A stretch of 64,000 nucleotides of DNA from positions 124,001-188,000 of the forward strand of contig JANQNQ010000005.1 of assembly GCA_028279515.1 (NCBI GenBank), read 5' to 3'. The notes below the pieces were generated by a model that was not told the DNA's origin, made no database searches, and saw only the letters and a program-made list of their open reading frames with translations. Both the position numbers and the translations under genes were made by a program. Below, piece after piece: positions 17,458 through 24,700 of the stretch (positions are counted from its first letter, which is position 1; every line of letters begins with the position of its first letter). Origin of the DNA: Flavobacteriaceae bacterium (GTDB taxonomy: Bacteria > Bacteroidota > Bacteroidia > Flavobacteriales > Flavobacteriaceae).

Positions 17458-17522
17458 GCCTCCGAAGCCAGCCTACTACGCCGAAGTAACTTCGGCTACG
17501 AAGGCCGTATGGCGAAGGAGGC
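17458..17522. repeat. REP-like hairpin element
   Basis: Outer arms GCCTCC..GCC and GGC..GGAGGC enclose a perfect 7-bp hairpin (GCCGAAG, TAA, CTTCGGC, 17480-17496). It has no coding signature and lies between rpmA and the next repeat. Confidence 0.6.
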
Positions 17523-17553
17523 TTGTTTGTTTTCAAGCACGATTGACCATTTG

Positions 17554-17650
17554 GATTTTGGGCGTTTCCATGAAGTGAGCTTGCTCTACTTCATGGTCGG
17601 GCTCTACGCGCTACACGATAGCTTGCTGCGATCCCTAACGCAGTTCTAAT
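17554..17650 (+). repeat. Dispersed repeat with TTTTGGGCG(T/C)TTCC start, copy 1
   Basis: It begins TTTTGGGCGTTTCC. A 9-bp hairpin follows (CCATGAAGT / ACTTCATGG), then GTCGGGCTCTACGCGCTA and an end ATCCCTAACGCAG. The opening 14 bases and the layout match an inverted copy at 50303-50457. Such elements are recurrent in flavobacterial intergenic DNA. Confidence 0.7.
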
Positions 17651-17675
17651 CCATAGACTGATCAAAAAGGAGCGG

Positions 17676-17978
17676 TCATGTAGCCTGTTTCCAAAACAGT
17701 CGATTCCCTTTTTTAAGATTGTTGCGCCAATGCAAAGGTTGTAGGTTTTCGATGTTGTCACCGCCACCATTCGCCACGGGATTAACATGGTCGATCTCCC
17801 ATCCATAGATCGAATCTCGATTGCCAAACTGCGACCATTTGATGAGGTTTCCGCAAGGGTCCATTCGAGTTTCGGTCTGATGGTGACCTTCTACTATGTT
17901 GGCTTTGTTCCAAACGTTGCGTTTGTCGGCATCCGTCCAAGGAATCCCGTGTTTATTGGTATTATGGTTTCTGGGCAT
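17676..17978 (-). CDS. HNH endonuclease domain protein
   Basis: A 100-residue protein with an HNH nuclease core: WEIDHVNPVANGGGDNIENL (about 67-86), then QPLHWRNNLKKG. The N-terminal part (MPRNHNTNKHGIPWTDADKR) is basic and polar. Stand-alone HNH proteins of this size are frequent in Bacteroidota. They may be host genes or remnants of mobile elements. It is flanked by REP-like repeats on one side and the two-component operon on the other, with no partner gene visible. The target is unknown. Confidence 0.82.
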   Translation of the reverse strand: MPRNHNTNKHGIPWTDADKRNVWNKANIVEGHHQTETRMDPCGNLIKWSQFGNRDSIYGWEIDHVNPVANGGGDNIENLQPLHWRNNLKKGNRLFWKQAT

Positions 17979-18033
17979 GTAAAGGTTCGTTTTTGACTGT
18001 CAAACCTACAGCAGACAGCCTAAAATACCATGC

Positions 18034-18047
18034 GGATTTCCGTAAGA
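18034..18047. repeat. 14-bp shared sequence GGATTTCCGTAAGA, copy downstream of the two-component operon
   Basis: Exact copy of 20931-20944. It lies 5 bp beyond the stop of the response regulator gene. Together the two copies bracket the 18052-20752 operon. Confidence 0.55.
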
Positions 18048-18051
18048 CCAA

Positions 18052-18717
18052 TTAGATCAAGCGAAGATCTTTCAGAATAGTGATGAGGTGTACAGTGGTT
18101 TGCGCGTTGAAGTCCTCACGCAATTCCTTGAGTTTCTTTTCAATAGAGCTTCTGCTGCTCGGGGTGATGCCTTCCTTTTTAAATCGCTCTTCGATCTGAT
18201 CTTGGGTGAGTCCGTTGGCCAAATGCTTCAAGAGGGTCACTTCATAATCCGGCAACTCATAGAGGTTGCTTCCCGTTAGAATAGAGGCAATACGGGACGA
18301 CATATACACACCGTCGTTGTAGACCGCTTTGATAGCAGCCTCGAGTTCAGAAAGTCCTTTTCGGTCTTTCGTTACATAAGCATTTACCGCTTTCGAGTCC
18401 CAGATCGACTTTACCGTCTGCGGGTGATCCTCGATCGAATAGACAATAACACCCAGATCGGGTTGATTTGATTTCAAAACACGAATCAATTCACGTCCAG
18501 AAGTTATCTTTTCTGTACGATGATCTGCCTTAAATGATAGGTCACAGATCAAAAGGTCAAAAGGAACTTTGTCCTTTAACGCCCGCTTTGCCTTTAGGTA
18601 GGCCTCGTCGCAATAGGGGGCGTGGCATACTTCGGGTACATCCAGCTTTTCGAGCACAGTGCCAATGCCTTTGTTAATACTGTCGATGTCTTCAGCGACT
18701 AAAATTTTTCTAAACAT
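18052..18717 (-). CDS. Response regulator with C-terminal helix-turn-helix (NarL/LuxR-like)
   Basis: A 221-residue response regulator. The receiver domain (1-125) has acidic residues D10 and D12, phospho-acceptor Asp59 (LLICDLSF) and Lys in AYVTKDRKG. A C-terminal helical domain (about 155-215; VTLLKHLANGLTQDQIEERF) resembles LuxR-type HTH but is divergent. It lies 11 nt downstream of the TPR histidine kinase, its likely partner. Targets are unknown, but a 14-bp sequence bracketing the operon is a candidate site. Confidence 0.88.
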   Translation of the reverse strand: MFRKILVAEDIDSINKGIGTVLEKLDVPEVCHAPYCDEAYLKAKRALKDKVPFDLLICDLSFKADHRTEKITSGRELIRVLKSNQPDLGVIVYSIEDHPQTVKSIWDSKAVNAYVTKDRKGLSELEAAIKAVYNDGVYMSSRIASILTGSNLYELPDYEVTLLKHLANGLTQDQIEERFKKEGITPSSRSSIEKKLKELREDFNAQTTVHLITILKDLRLI

Positions 18718-18728
18718 AGGGTTACATT

Positions 18729-20540
18729 TTAACTAGGGATTTGGATCTTGGATCGAAATCCTTTTCCTTTTTCAGTGTCAAATGTAAAACTTCCATTGAT
18801 CGATGAGATACGGTTTTCCGCATTACGAAGCCCATTTCCGTACCGAAGTTCTTTCGAATCAACGCCTTTTCCGTTATCAGAATAGGTAACCTCAAGGGTT
18901 TTTGCAGGCATAGAAGCGGTAATGGCCACCAGTGAAGCCTCACTATGTTTGCGCATGTTGGTCATCAATTCTTGAAGCGTACGATACAGGACGATCTTCT
19001 TTTCTTTCGAGATCCGGTTCCAGACGATGTCCTGTAGCCCTCGAACGATTACTTTCGTTTTTAGCGGAGCATAACTGCTCACCATACTAGTTAGGTCTTG
19101 GGTATAACCCTCTCCCGTTTCGATACTACTATTTTCTTTAGAGATATCACGAGTACGGTGATAGATATCTTCTGCCTGATCGATGACCTCGCCATCGATC
19201 TCCTTGTTCTCAAGCTGTGTCATCAGGTTATAGACGTCATTGGCTAATTCGTCGTGTACTTTTTTAGAGAGGCGAGTTTCGGTTTTGTACGCTTCAACAA
19301 AACGAGCTTTTTTGTTTTGCTGATTTTTATAATAAACTATAAATATTATAAATAGGGTTGAAAAGGCAAGTGCTGAAGTGATGGCAATTATTTGCCTGTC
19401 TTTTTTAGCGTTTTCAGTTTGCTTCGCATAGTTTTCCTTGATGAGTTCGTCGTTGTCATATTTGGTTACGGCATAAATTCTCTGATTTTTCTGTTTCAAA
19501 GTGGACAATTCTTGGCTTATAGAATCATAAAGTATGGCTTCTTCATTAGTCGATTCGCCTAATTTAAAGATTAAGCTTAGGGCTTCTAATATTGCCGTTT
19601 TGCTATTCCTGTCTATTGAATGCTGAAGAGCTTTTCTGGCGTGCTGCAAGGACTCCTCTTTTTGGTTTTTCCCATAGAACTTTGATAGATGAACATTGCT
19701 CGCGATTAACCCTTGTTTGTCATTTATTTTTTTTCGGGTTTCGTAGGCATTTAGCAGTAGCTCCTTTGATTTGGCTAAATCTTTTCCTTCTAACCAAGTT
19801 ATATATCCCAGATTGTCTGTAACCCTTGCAATCTCTTTTGGAATTCTTTTTACTCTCAGGTCGTTGGACAATTCTACAAGTACTTCTTTTGCATCATTAT
19901 AGTTTCCTATATCAGCCAAAATATTTGCCCTGGTATTTTTAAAAATTAGGATGTTGCTGAGTTTTATTTTTTTGATTGAAGTTGAGTCTTTACCAAGATT
20001 GATTGCTCTTAGATTATAATCCAGCGCTTCTTCGTGGTTTTTGAGCTCCCTAGCAGCGACAGATATGTTGTGGTATAGCCCAGCTATAGTCCTAAGTTCT
20101 TCCGATTCCTGTACGAATTTAAGTCCGTCTATAGCCGTTATCTTACATCCAACATAATCACCTATTCCTCTTTGTATAGTTGACATGTCAAGGAGTCTCA
20201 ATGCAGCTTTGGTGCTATCACCTAGTTTAGCACTTATCTTATAAGAATCGTTATAGAAATAAAAAGAGGAATCCAGTTTATGGGCAAATTTGTAATTATA
20301 ACCCAGCCACATGTTCGCTCTGCTTTCACATAAACTATCAAGTTGGAGGTGTGAAAATTCACGGTATTTCTTCGAATAGAAAATAGCGCTGTCATATTTA
20401 CGTCCTTTTCGGAATGTATTTATTCTTCTCTCATATTCTTCTACACTTAACGAATCAACGCCTTGTGTTGTATTAATTTGAGAGTAGCAATTTTTGCCTA
20501 AGATGGACAAAAAAAAGAAGGATGCAACTAAAAGTTTCAC
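18729..20540 (-). CDS. Sensor histidine kinase with periplasmic TPR repeats
   Basis: A 603-residue kinase with signal peptide (ending near NCYSQ) and a TPR-type helical sensor region (about 30-370). One membrane segment follows (about 385-407), then HisKA_3 dimerisation with the His in KKVHDELANDVYN near residue 430. The HATPase domain carries ELMTNMRKHS, YSDNGKGVD and GNGLRNAENR. This architecture is typical of flavobacterial sensors of envelope or nutrient signals. It is co-transcribed between a 57-residue lipoprotein gene and the response regulator gene. Confidence 0.93.
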   Translation of the reverse strand: MKLLVASFFFLSILGKNCYSQINTTQGVDSLSVEEYERRINTFRKGRKYDSAIFYSKKYREFSHLQLDSLCESRANMWLGYNYKFAHKLDSSFYFYNDSYKISAKLGDSTKAALRLLDMSTIQRGIGDYVGCKITAIDGLKFVQESEELRTIAGLYHNISVAARELKNHEEALDYNLRAINLGKDSTSIKKIKLSNILIFKNTRANILADIGNYNDAKEVLVELSNDLRVKRIPKEIARVTDNLGYITWLEGKDLAKSKELLLNAYETRKKINDKQGLIASNVHLSKFYGKNQKEESLQHARKALQHSIDRNSKTAILEALSLIFKLGESTNEEAILYDSISQELSTLKQKNQRIYAVTKYDNDELIKENYAKQTENAKKDRQIIAITSALAFSTLFIIFIVYYKNQQNKKARFVEAYKTETRLSKKVHDELANDVYNLMTQLENKEIDGEVIDQAEDIYHRTRDISKENSSIETGEGYTQDLTSMVSSYAPLKTKVIVRGLQDIVWNRISKEKKIVLYRTLQELMTNMRKHSEASLVAITASMPAKTLEVTYSDNGKGVDSKELRYGNGLRNAENRISSINGSFTFDTEKGKGFRSKIQIPS

Positions 20541-20578
20541 CCTTCTAATTTAACGAAAAAGACGGTCATTTCACTTGC

Positions 20579-20752
20579 CTAACCCGTAAGATTTTCTTCA
20601 TCCGGGTCATTCACAACTTCTCCATCCTCCCCTTCGGTAGACAATTTTTCAATGTCGTACAGTGCTTCGGTCTCTGCCAGTGAGTCGGTCGAACAGGCTG
20701 TAAAGGTCATGCCCATAAATAGAGCGATCATTAAATATGTTATGGTTTTCAT
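20579..20752 (-). CDS. Small lipoprotein, 57 aa, acidic
   Basis: A short gene starting MKTITYLMIALFMGMTF with lipobox FTAC (Cys20). An acidic tail of 37 residues follows (EALYDIEKLSTEGEDGE..). No domain is recognised. It lies 38 bp upstream of the TPR kinase start on the same strand. It is therefore a candidate first gene of the operon, perhaps an input or secreted regulator; this is inference from position. The signal peptide with lipobox and the in-frame stop support real coding. Confidence 0.72.
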   Translation of the reverse strand: MKTITYLMIALFMGMTFTACSTDSLAETEALYDIEKLSTEGEDGEVVNDPDEENLTG

Positions 20753-20764
20753 CTTTTTAAAATT

Positions 20765-20945
20765 TTGAGATTCAACATGAGGGTTGCCCTCCGAGCCTGG
20801 GGCTCAGAAATGCCTAGGGTTTTGGCAACCCGTGAGTGTTGGAGTACTCCTGATGTTTTTGGGAAGTGTGGAGATCACAGTGCGGCCGCTTTGGGTTACT
20901 TCCCAAGGAACCGGCCACTAGCCGAACTGTGGATTTCCGTAAGAA
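20765..20945. promoter_or_regulatory. Structured intergenic region upstream of the two-component operon
   Basis: This part of the 377-bp gap 20753-21129 holds stacked inverted repeats. They are GGGTTGCC/GGCAACCC (20781-20831) enclosing GAGCC..GGCTC, GGAGTACTCC (20841-20850), TTGGGAAG/CTTCCCAA (20859-20906) and CGGC/GCCG (20912-20924). The 14-bp GGATTTCCGTAAGA sequence follows at 20931-20944. No convincing coding sequence is seen in it. Confidence 0.5.
20931..20944. repeat. 14-bp shared sequence GGATTTCCGTAAGA, copy upstream of the two-component operon
   Basis: Identical to 18034-18047. Its core is a partial palindrome, and its position upstream of the operon would suit a regulator-binding site. 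Confidence 0.55.
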
Positions 20946-21036
20946 TTAATTCAGCGTCTTTGCTATGTTTAATCTTAGTTATGCATAGCTCAAACCTTTC
21001 GAAAGCAAATTAAACCCAGAATGTCCATCCGCGGTA

Positions 21037-21074
21037 TGACATTCGTTTGACATCTTTTTGACATTTGTTTGTCA
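21037..21074. promoter_or_regulatory. TGACAT array with 11-bp period
   Basis: TGACAT occurs at 21037, 21048 and 21059, and TGTCA at 21070, each exactly 11 bp apart. This is about 55 bp before the start of the 21130 gene. The regular one-turn spacing suggests cooperative protein binding. Confidence 0.55.
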
Positions 21075-21129
21075 AAGGGATGGTTTGATTTTTAACTAAC
21101 AGAAAAAGAACACTTTAAACTATCTAGAA

Positions 21130-21696
21130 ATGACCGCTAGAAATTCAGAAATCCAGAAATGGGCCGAGGAGTTGATCATCGGTGCTTTTGAAAAGGCACA
21201 GCTCGACTCTAAAGAAACCGCTGCACACGGCCTGTCAAAATACCTCTCAGAACATATAGAAGAAACCATGAACGAACGCATCGAGAAACGAACCTTTATT
21301 CGGTATTACGACGCGTGTATCTCAAAGAAGAATGATAAGTCTATCAACCCAAGAAAGCACATCAAAGACGTGTTGAGTCGCTATCTTGGGTATGAGAATT
21401 TCAAAGATTTTATTGAGAAGAATGAATCAGAGGCCGAAAAGGTTATCCGTATTTTGCTTGAAGGAAACGGTAGGTTGGAGCATTCGACCAACCAGAGCCT
21501 CATGGTTGACGCCTGTGACACCACCAACTGTTTAAAACATGGAGAGACCATTGTCTTTTACCACAGAAAACATGATAAAGTGGCTTTTTTCACCTATCAA
21601 GGCGAACATCCTTTTTTCGAAGAAAAACAAAAACCCATAAGCACTACTATTATCAAGGCCCATGTGAGGCCATGCTATAGCTTAAGTATTCATTGA
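21130..21696 (+). CDS. Flavobacterial protein with conserved sensor-type N-terminal domain, function unknown
   Basis: A 188-residue soluble protein. Residues 1-115 (helical; RTFIRYYDACISKKNDKSINP, YLGYENFKDFIEKN) resemble an N-terminal domain that recurs in Bacteroidota, often linked to membrane or effector parts. Residues 120-188 form a short unrecognised domain with three Cys (MVDACDTTNCLKHGE, PCYSLSIH). It stands alone and divergent from the two-component operon, with the TGACAT array before it. Function cannot be stated; a DNA-binding or signalling role is a guess. Confidence 0.7.
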   Translation: MTARNSEIQKWAEELIIGAFEKAQLDSKETAAHGLSKYLSEHIEETMNERIEKRTFIRYYDACISKKNDKSINPRKHIKDVLSRYLGYENFKDFIEKNESEAEKVIRILLEGNGRLEHSTNQSLMVDACDTTNCLKHGETIVFYHRKHDKVAFFTYQGEHPFFEEKQKPISTTIIKAHVRPCYSLSIH

Positions 21697-21784
21697 TTGA
21701 CGTAATAAATGACGTTCATTCCCTCTTTCTTGCTGTGAGCTTACCGTTTACAGAATAACCTCCCCCTCTTTTCGTTACATATAC

Positions 21785-22552
21785 ATGCGTTATATTTTTA
21801 TGTTTTTTTTGCTTTTTGGTGTTGAAGCTTGGTCTCAGCAGACAGAAGATTTGAAAACCATTCATGTCTTTGTTGCATTGTGCGATAACGAGAATCAAGG
21901 AATCGTTCCAGTGTCAAAGACACTCGGCGACGGACAAAACCCAAGAACCAATTTGTATTGGGGGGCGTTATATGGCGTAAAAACCCACTTTAAGAGAAGT
22001 GCTGACTGGGAGTTGGTTGCTACGTTGAAGAATCCGAATGCGATGGTATTAGAGCGCATTTTGTTTAAGCATAAGGCAACCAATACGTACTTGTTGGCTG
22101 ATGCCTATGATGGGAAGTTTATAAAACAAACCACCGTTGACTTTTTAAAAGCGGCCAGTGGCGATAATGAAGAGAACCTTACCCATTCAGGTGTAGAACT
22201 GTGTTTCGGCGGTGCTTCAAATATGGTGGCTTATGTTGGACATGATGGACTAATGGAATTTGACCTAGACGTAACGCTTCAGCCTAAAAATGAGAAAGAG
22301 CGCGATGCGATCATCTTGGCTTGTATCAGTAAAGATTTCTTTCAGCCTTACTTAGAAAAAACAGGAGCTAATCCGTTGATTTGGAGTACAGGGTTGATGT
22401 CGCCAGAGGCGTATACATTAAAACAAGCCATTGACGGTTGGATTTTAGGAGAAAATGATGCGCAAGTAAGAGAACGAGCCGCTTCGGCCTATCACCAGTA
22501 TCAGAAGTGTGGGATGCGTGGTGCTCGAAACTTACTCGTTACAGGATATTAA
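21785..22552 (+). CDS. Secreted protein with caspase-like (clan CD) motifs
   Basis: A 255-residue protein with signal peptide (cleaved near AWSQQ). Two short motifs recall clan CD proteases: a hydrophobic strand then His-x-Gly (MVAYVGHDGLM, about 159-169) and a hydrophobic strand ending Ala-Cys (DAIILACISKDFF, about 185-197). Other conserved-looking parts are VALCDNENQGIVPV and GDGQNPRTNLYWGALYGV. Homologues in Bacteroidota are normally left as hypothetical. A peptidase fold is an inference; HDG differs from the classical HG. It is a single gene. Confidence 0.75.
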   Translation: MRYIFMFFLLFGVEAWSQQTEDLKTIHVFVALCDNENQGIVPVSKTLGDGQNPRTNLYWGALYGVKTHFKRSADWELVATLKNPNAMVLERILFKHKATNTYLLADAYDGKFIKQTTVDFLKAASGDNEENLTHSGVELCFGGASNMVAYVGHDGLMEFDLDVTLQPKNEKERDAIILACISKDFFQPYLEKTGANPLIWSTGLMSPEAYTLKQAIDGWILGENDAQVRERAASAYHQYQKCGMRGARNLLVTGY

Positions 22553-22556
22553 AAAA

Positions 22557-22578
22557 GCCCCTTCATTGCTGAAGGGGC
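22557..22578 (-). terminator. Terminator after the DinB-like gene
   Basis: Perfect 9-bp stem (GCCCCTTCA / TGAAGGGGC) with a T6 tail on the minus strand, between convergent genes. On the plus strand it lacks a T tail. Confidence 0.8.
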
Positions 22579-22604
22579 ATGCTATTAACCAATGCTTGTC
22601 AAGA

Positions 22605-23078
22605 TTACTTCTTCAAAATATCCTTGACAATTTTCATATGGTGTTTTGTATGTACTTGTAGAAATCTAAGTGCTTTAGATTTATTGACAGTCTTAAATAT
22701 GGGATGGGAGAAATGAGCGTTCTCATCTAATAGAACTACTTCTTTGGTTTTGTCTCGAGCCTCGGCCAATTGATCATAAATGTCTTGCGAGCTGATCTCT
22801 TTGGGCGGGCGCACTGACCTAGGTGCTTTGGCTCTTCCGCGAGGGATATAACCGAAGGTTAGAGATACGGTCTGAGCCAAACTATAAGAACTTTGATAGC
22901 TATTAGGGTCTGATGCTTTTAAGGCATCGCATATCTTGTTAATGGCTTTCAGACTATGGTCCAGGTGCCAAGCAACCGAAGCTTTAGAAATTTTAGGATT
23001 ATAACCATCACGCTCTGGAACGTGTTTCTGTATTTCGTCTAAATACGCATTCAGAAAATTAGGGTCAGACATCTTCAT
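22605..23078 (-). CDS. DinB-like / DUF1569 family protein
   Basis: A 157-residue protein resembling DUF1569 of the DinB-like four-helix bundle superfamily, whose members bind a metal with three His. Candidate ligands are in SVAWHLDHSLKAI, FSHPIFKTV and LQVHTKHHMKIV. Biochemical function is unknown for this branch; thiol-dependent enzymes exist in the superfamily. The ATG at 23078 (MKMSDPNFL) is preferred to an upstream TTG at 23099. A terminator follows. Confidence 0.78.
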   Translation of the reverse strand: MKMSDPNFLNAYLDEIQKHVPERDGYNPKISKASVAWHLDHSLKAINKICDALKASDPNSYQSSYSLAQTVSLTFGYIPRGRAKAPRSVRPPKEISSQDIYDQLAEARDKTKEVVLLDENAHFSHPIFKTVNKSKALRFLQVHTKHHMKIVKDILKK

Positions 23079-23203
23079 GTTATGGTGTGGTGTTGGCAAG
23101 AAAAGGGAAGGTTGAGTTGCGTAACCGTCTACTTTTCAATTCCTTAAAGTTACGGAATTTAATGATCCAATGCCAACAGGAAAAAGTAACAACCCCACAA
23201 AAC

Positions 23204-23235
23204 GAAAAACCCCCGCCAGTCGGCGGGGGTTTTTC
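23204..23235. terminator. Strong terminator downstream of sahH
   Basis: Stem GAAAAACCCCCGCC / GGCGGGGGTTTTTC with a short loop and T-runs on both strands. It lies 40 bp beyond the sahH stop. Confidence 0.85.
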
Positions 23236-23272
23236 TCATATCTCAATACTAATATCTCATATCTCAATACTA
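23234..23272. repeat. Tandem pair TCTCATATCTCAATACTA
   Basis: Two identical 18-nt copies (23234-23251 and 23255-23272) with a 21-bp period. They run to within 3 bp of the sahH stop. A related ATATGAGATATGAGAT stretch is at 62295-62310. Confidence 0.7.
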
Positions 23273-23274
23273 GC

Positions 23275-24591
23275 TTAGTATCTGTAATATTCTGGCTTAA
23301 AAGGTCCTTCAACCGTTACGCCGATATATTCTGCCTGATCTTCACGAAGTTCGGTAAGTTCAACTCCGATTTTGGCAAGGTGTAGCTTCGCAACTTTTTC
23401 ATCCAAGTGCTTCGGCAACATATAAACCTTGTTTTCATACTGATCGGTGTTGTTCCAAAGTTCGATCTGTGCCAAAGTTTGGTTGGTGAATGAGTTACTC
23501 ATCACAAAACTTGGGTGTCCAGTTGCACATCCAAGGTTTACCAAACGACCTTCGGCCAATAGGATGATATCGTTTCCGTTAACGGTGTACTTGTCAACCT
23601 GAGGCTTGATCTCAACTTTAGTGCTTCCGTGGTTATTGTTCAACCAAGCAACGTCGATCTCATTGTCAAAGTGCCCAATGTTACAAACGATGGTTTTATC
23701 TTTCATGGCTTCGAAATGCTTTCCTTGAACGATATCTTTGTTTCCAGTGGTAGTGATCACTACGTCAGCTTTCCCAACAACCGTTTCAAGACGCTTTACT
23801 TCAAATCCGTCCATCGCAGCTTGCAACGCACAAATCGGGTCGATCTCAGTTACAGTTACGATTGAACCAGCACCTCTAAAAGAAGCCGCAGTTCCTTTTC
23901 CAACATCTCCATATCCGCAAACAACAACGCGCTTTCCGGCAAGCATCACGTCAGTAGCTCTTCTGATAGCGTCAACAGCGCTCTCTTTACAACCGTATTT
24001 GTTGTCAAACTTAGACTTGGTCACAGAGTCGTTTACGTTGATTGCTGGAAGTGGAAGCGTTCCGTTGTTCATACGCTCGTATAAACGGTGTACCCCAGTA
24101 GTAGTCTCTTCAGAAAGTCCTTTGATTCCTGAAACCAATTCAGGATATCTGTCCAATACCATATTAGTGAGGTCTCCACCATCATCAAGGATCATGTTCA
24201 ATGGCTTACGATCTTCTCCGAAGAAAAGGGTTTGCTCTATACACCAGTCAAACTCTTCCTCATTCATGCCTTTCCAAGCGTATACTGGGATTCCAGCATC
24301 TGCAATGGCAGCCGCAGCTTGGTCTTGAGTAGAGAAGATGTTACATGAACTCCAAGTAACCTCGGCTCCAAGGGCAATTAGGGTTTCGATTAAAACCGCT
24401 GTTTGGATGGTCATGTGCAAGCATCCTGCAATACGAGCACCTTTTAAAGGTTGTTCGTCTTTGTATTCTTCACGAAGTGACATTAATCCAGGCATTTCTG
24501 CCTCGGCCAATTCGATCTCTTTTCTTCCCCAATCTGCTAGAGAAATATCTTTCACTTTATAAGCTACGTATGGAACTGTTTTTGTGCTCAT
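23275..24591 (-). CDS. sahH: Adenosylhomocysteinase
   Basis: Hydrolyses S-adenosylhomocysteine to adenosine and homocysteine, keeping methylation going. The 438-residue protein has the NAD-binding Rossmann motif [11 protein letters not shown], the substrate-site [16 protein letters not shown] and the C-terminal [21 protein letters not shown] with the end FKPEYYRY. It is a single gene with a TACCTTTG -7 element about 85 nt upstream, whose region overlaps the start of the divergent phosphopantetheinyl transferase gene. Confidence 0.97.
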   Translation of the reverse strand: MSTKTVPYVAYKVKDISLADWGRKEIELAEAEMPGLMSLREEYKDEQPLKGARIAGCLHMTIQTAVLIETLIALGAEVTWSSCNIFSTQDQAAAAIADAGIPVYAWKGMNEEEFDWCIEQTLFFGEDRKPLNMILDDGGDLTNMVLDRYPELVSGIKGLSEETTTGVHRLYERMNNGTLPLPAINVNDSVTKSKFDNKYGCKESAVDAIRRATDVMLAGKRVVVCGYGDVGKGTAASFRGAGSIVTVTEIDPICALQAAMDGFEVKRLETVVGKADVVITTTGNKDIVQGKHFEAMKDKTIVCNIGHFDNEIDVAWLNNNHGSTKVEIKPQVDKYTVNGNDIILLAEGRLVNLGCATGHPSFVMSNSFTNQTLAQIELWNNTDQYENKVYMLPKHLDEKVAKLHLAKIGVELTELREDQAEYIGVTVEGPFKPEYYRY

Positions 24592-24672
24592 GTTACTTTT
24601 TATTTTTACTTTCGTTCTATAATGGAAAAACCTTTTGGGTTTTTAGCAATTTTACCTCGAAAATCGAGGATG

Positions 24673-24693
24673 CAAAGGTACATAATAAGTTTG
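24673..24693. promoter_or_regulatory. Overlapping divergent -7 boxes for sahH and the PPTase gene
   Basis: Minus-strand TACCTTTG (24680-24673) faces sahH. Plus-strand TAAGTTTG (24686-24693) lies only 8 nt before the PPTase ATG and would give a nearly leaderless mRNA. The -33 boxes are unclear. Confidence 0.45.
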
Positions 24694-24700
24694 ACAATCC

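Noticed and set aside
17457-18051. Insertion sequence or prophage remnant around the HNH gene
   Set aside because: No transposase, integrase or target-site duplication was seen; only short hairpin repeats are present.
20765-21013. An 82-residue plus-strand frame in the gap upstream of the kinase operon
   Set aside because: It runs through stacked inverted repeats, with no protein-like pattern or ribosome signal.
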